Part shown: positions 6,874 through 9,203 of the stretch, piece after piece
Position numbering within the stretch: position 1 is the first letter of the stretch
Layout: the number at the start of each line of letters is the position of its first letter
DNA from: an uncultured Alistipes sp.
GTDB lineage: Bacteria; Bacteroidota; Bacteroidia; Bacteroidales; Rikenellaceae
Direction of reading: 5' to 3'
NCBI GenBank assembly: GCA_947178455.1
Contig: CAMWYI010000070.1
Location: 1 to 9,203 of the forward strand
Length of the DNA: 9,203 nucleotides
Made by a program: the position numbers and the translations under genes
Notes under the pieces: model-generated
The model's database searches: none
Told to the model about the DNA's origin: nothing
What the model saw: the letters and a program-made list of their open reading frames with translations, nothing else

Positions 6874-6884
6874 CGTTTCCGTGC
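6874..6884 (-). repeat. Third copy of the GCACGGAAACG word
   Basis: The same 11-mer that opens the tandem repeat in the clpP leader occurs here between the two tig promoter elements. Similarity extends upstream on the minus strand: TGCGA plus 1 nt before the 11-mer here, TGCGA plus 3 nt there. The surrounding 6865-6920 is GC-rich non-coding sequence with no recognisable gene. Confidence 0.4.
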
Positions 6885-6923
6885 TTCGCATCGTCCGCTG
6901 CGCTCCCGACCGATCGAGCAGGT

Positions 6924-6940
6924 CAAAGGTACGAAAATTT
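6924..6940 (-). promoter_or_regulatory. tig: Distal tig promoter element (P2)
   Basis: Minus-strand TACCTTTG (6931-6924) again matches TAnnTTTG exactly. The 17-nt block 6940-6924 equals that of P1 (6854-6838) at 16 of 17 positions, with starts 86 nt apart. A TTCG at 6956-6953, 21 nt upstream, could act as a degenerate -33 box. The leader from here would be about 120 nt. Confidence 0.55.
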
Positions 6941-6970
6941 CGGATTTTTCAGCGAAAAACGCTATCTTCG
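6939..6970 (+). promoter_or_regulatory. Promoter of the GH3 glycosidase gene
   Basis: TATCTTCG (6963-6970) matches the Bacteroidetes -7 consensus TAnnTTTG at 7 of 8 positions. TTCG (6939-6942) lies 20 nt upstream where a -33 TTTG is expected. Transcription would start near 6977, giving a leader of about 20 nt rich in A and C (CACCAAAAAACCAAAAC), the usual A-rich approach to a start codon in this phylum. It faces away from the tig promoters. Confidence 0.55.
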
Positions 6971-6996
6971 TAGCACCAAAAAACCAAAACCTACTT

Positions 6997-9203
6997 ATGA
7001 AACGACTTCTTTCGGTTGTTGTTTTGGGGCTTTTGGCGACCGCTGCCGCCGCCCAAGACGAACCCTACAAAAATCCGGCACTGGCCCCCGAAGTACGGGC
7101 CGAAGACCTGCTGAACCGCCTGACGCTCGACGAGAAAATCGGGCTGATGAAAGACGTCTCGCTGCCCGTCGAACGGTTGGGCATCCCCGCCTACAACTGG
7201 TGGAGCGAGGCCCTGCACGGCGTGGGCCGCGCAGGACTGGCGACCGTCTTTCCGCAATCCATCGGCATGGCCGCCTCGTTCGACGACGAACTGGTGTACC
7301 GAGCCTTCGACGCCGTGAGCGACGAAGCCCGCGCCAAATTCCACGAGGGACGGCGCAACGACGCCCACAAACGCTACTGGGGACTGACCTTTTGGACGCC
7401 CAACATCAACATCTTCCGCGACCCGCGCTGGGGACGCGGGCAGGAGACCTACGGCGAAGACCCCTACCTGACGACCCGCATGGGACTGGCCGTCGTACGC
7501 GGATTGCAGGGGCCCGACACGGCCCGGTTCGACAAGCTCCACGCCTGTGCCAAGCACTTCGCCGTGCATTCGGGGCCGGAGTGGAACCGCCACTCGTTCG
7601 ATGCCCGAGCGGTCGACGCCCGCGACCTGTGGGAGACCTATCTGCCCGCTTTCAAAGCGCTGGTGCAGGAGGGCAACGTACAAGAGGTGATGTGCGCCTA
7701 CAACCGCTACGAGGGCCAGCCCTGCTGCGGCAGCAACCGCCTGCTGCACACGATTCTGCGCGATTTGTGGGGCTATCGGGGCATCGTGGTGAGCGACTGC
7801 GGCGCGATAGACGATTTTTATAAGGAAGGGCATCACGAGACGCACCCCGATGCGGCGCATGCGTCGGCCGATGCCGTGCTGACCGGCACGGACGTCGAGT
7901 GCGGCAAAAGCTACACGAATCTGGGACTTGCAGTCGAACAGGGGCTCATCACCGAAGAGCAAATCGACGTCAGCGTACGTCGGCTGTTGCGGGCCCGTTT
8001 CGCGCTGGGCGAACTGGACGACGACAGCGCGGTGTCGTGGAGCCGTCTGACGCCCGAAGTCATCGACTGCCCCGCCCACCGAGAACTCGCCCTGCGCATG
8101 GCGCGCGAGACGATGGTGTTGCTGCAAAACCGCAACGGCATCCTGCCGCTCCGGCGCGAAGATGCCGCCCGCATCGTCGTCATGGGGCCCAATGCGGCCG
8201 ATTCGGTGATGCAGTGGGGCAACTACAACGGTTTTCCGTCGCACACCGTGACGGTGCTCGAAGCCATCCGCGCCAAATTGGGCGACGAGGTGCGCTACGT
8301 GGCCGGTTGCGGGATGATCGACGACCGGATTCCCGACGTGCCGTCGGAGCAGACGGCGCTGCTGCGAGGCAAGAAAATCAGCCACCACGCCATGACTGTC
8401 GACGAAGCGGTCGCGGCAGCGGGCGATGCGGAATACGTCATCTTCGTGGGCGGCATCTCGCCGGCTATCGAGGGCGAGGAGATGCGCGTGGACTATCCGG
8501 GCTTCCGGCGCGGCGACCGCACGGAAATCGAACTTCCGGCCGTGCAGCGCGACCTGCTGGCGGCCCTGCATCGCGCGGGCAAACGCATCGTCTATGTCAA
8601 CTGCTCGGGCTCGGCGGTGGCGCTGGAACCCGAAACGCAGAGCTGCGAAGCGATTTTGCAAGCATGGTACCCGGGACAGGCGGGCGGCACGGCGGTAGCC
8701 GATGTGCTGTTCGGCGACTACAACCCCGCAGGACGTCTGCCCGTAACATTTTATAAAAATATAGCGCAGCTGCCCGACTTCGAGGATTACAGCATGCGCG
8801 GACGCACCTATCGTTATTTCCGCGACGAACCGCTCTTCCCGTTCGGTTACGGATTGAGCTACACGACGTTCGATTACGGCAAGGCGAAACTTTCGGCTCG
8901 CCACATCAAGGCAGGCGAAAACGTGCGGCTGACCGTCGACCTGCGGAACACCGGCCCGCGCGACGGCGAGGAGGTCGTGCAGGTCTACATCCGCCGCGAC
9001 GACGACCCCGACGGCCCTGCGAAAAGTCTGCGGGCATTCCGGCGCGTGGCGGTCGGAGCAGGTCAACGCGCGAAAGCGACGTTCGTGCTCGACCCAACGG
9101 CATTCGAGACATTCGACCCTGCGACCGCCACGATGCGCACCCTCGCGGGCGACTATACGATTTATTACGGAGGCGATTCGGCGACCGACCGGACGCTGAA
9201 ATT
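6997..9203 (+). CDS. Secreted GH3 glycosidase, beta-xylosidase type (3' end missing)
   Basis: Family 3 glycoside hydrolase, most like exo-acting beta-1,4-xylosidases that remove terminal xylose (sometimes arabinose) from plant oligosaccharides. Visible: 735 codons, open at the right edge. Residues 1-19 form a Sec signal peptide (Lys-Arg, hydrophobic core, Ala-rich end before Gln20), so the enzyme should be periplasmic or exported. YNWWSEALHG (66-75) and DPRWGRGQETYGEDPYL (142-158) belong to the catalytic barrel. KHF (186-188) contributes to substrate binding. The nucleophile is D267 in VVSDCGA; Cys after it is typical of the xylosidase branch. The second domain holds E492 in GGISPAIEGEE, the likely acid/base. 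YPGQAGG, NPAGRLPVT and FPFGYGLSYT follow. A fibronectin III-like domain begins about 640 and is almost complete, so few residues are missing. There is no PA14 insertion. The start is ATG 6997. Xylosidase specificity is an inference; a beta-glucosidase is the main alternative. Confidence 0.93.
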   Translation, partial: MKRLLSVVVLGLLATAAAAQDEPYKNPALAPEVRAEDLLNRLTLDEKIGLMKDVSLPVERLGIPAYNWWSEALHGVGRAGLATVFPQSIGMAASFDDELVYRAFDAVSDEARAKFHEGRRNDAHKRYWGLTFWTPNINIFRDPRWGRGQETYGEDPYLTTRMGLAVVRGLQGPDTARFDKLHACAKHFAVHSGPEWNRHSFDARAVDARDLWETYLPAFKALVQEGNVQEVMCAYNRYEGQPCCGSNRLLHTILRDLWGYRGIVVSDCGAIDDFYKEGHHETHPDAAHASADAVLTGTDVECGKSYTNLGLAVEQGLITEEQIDVSVRRLLRARFALGELDDDSAVSWSRLTPEVIDCPAHRELALRMARETMVLLQNRNGILPLRREDAARIVVMGPNAADSVMQWGNYNGFPSHTVTVLEAIRAKLGDEVRYVAGCGMIDDRIPDVPSEQTALLRGKKISHHAMTVDEAVAAAGDAEYVIFVGGISPAIEGEEMRVDYPGFRRGDRTEIELPAVQRDLLAALHRAGKRIVYVNCSGSAVALEPETQSCEAILQAWYPGQAGGTAVADVLFGDYNPAGRLPVTFYKNIAQLPDFEDYSMRGRTYRYFRDEPLFPFGYGLSYTTFDYGKAKLSARHIKAGENVRLTVDLRNTGPRDGEEVVQVYIRRDDDPDGPAKSLRAFRRVAVGAGQRAKATFVLDPTAFETFDPATATMRTLAGDYTIYYGGDSATDRTLK

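Noticed and set aside
6991..9066. Very long minus-strand open frame (691 codons) opposite the GH3 gene
   Set aside because: The plus strand encodes a full GH3 enzyme with signal peptide and catalytic motifs. The opposite frame is rich in Arg, His, Val and Ala and shows no domain; it is an expected by-product of G/C-ending codons.
1..9203. CRISPR array, tRNA, rRNA, insertion sequence, toxin-antitoxin, retron or defence locus
   Set aside because: No regularly spaced long repeats, cloverleaf-like sequence, transposase motif or relevant small gene pair was found on either strand.

Overview
The window looks like a chromosomal housekeeping stretch from a GC-rich member of the Bacteroidales, most likely Alistipes or a close relative. 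This rests on three things: protein features typical of Bacteroidetes (the trigger factor, the ClpP N-terminus, the aminotransferase), near absence of strong Shine-Dalgarno sequences, and promoter-like words of the Bacteroidetes sigma-ABfr type (TAnnTTTG). Third codon positions are strongly G/C. The genus is an inference from memory of related proteins; no search was run.

Layout, left to right. Bases 1-1073 (+) hold the 3' part of a fold-type I PLP aminotransferase that runs off the left edge. It converges on a leftward gene group, and the gap at 1074-1163 carries two intrinsic terminators, one per strand. The leftward group, in order of transcription, is tig (trigger factor, 6796-5468), clpP (5266-4586), clpX (4578-3301) and tkt (transketolase, 3206-1164). 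clpP and clpX are 7 nt apart and clearly co-transcribed. A 201-nt spacer with hairpins and a short tandem repeat separates tig from clpP. A 94-nt spacer with a possible promoter separates clpX from tkt. Bases 6797-6996 are a divergent control region with two near-identical tig promoter elements and one promoter for the rightward gene. Bases 6997-9203 (+) hold a secreted GH3 glycosidase of the beta-xylosidase type, cut by the right edge probably close to its natural end.

How it works together: trigger factor and ClpXP form a protein quality-control block (folding of nascent chains, then regulated degradation). Transketolase adds the non-oxidative pentose phosphate step. The divergent GH3 enzyme would release pentose sugars such as xylose in the periplasm, and transketolase would process these after uptake. 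That metabolic link is suggestive only.

I see no tRNA, rRNA, CRISPR array, insertion sequence, phage gene or defence system, and no convincing undescribed system. The points most worth a second look are regulatory: the duplicated promoter element before tig and its overlap with the GH3 promoter, the interlocked convergent terminators, the structured tig-clpP spacer, and an 8-codon upstream ORF overlapping the tig start codon.
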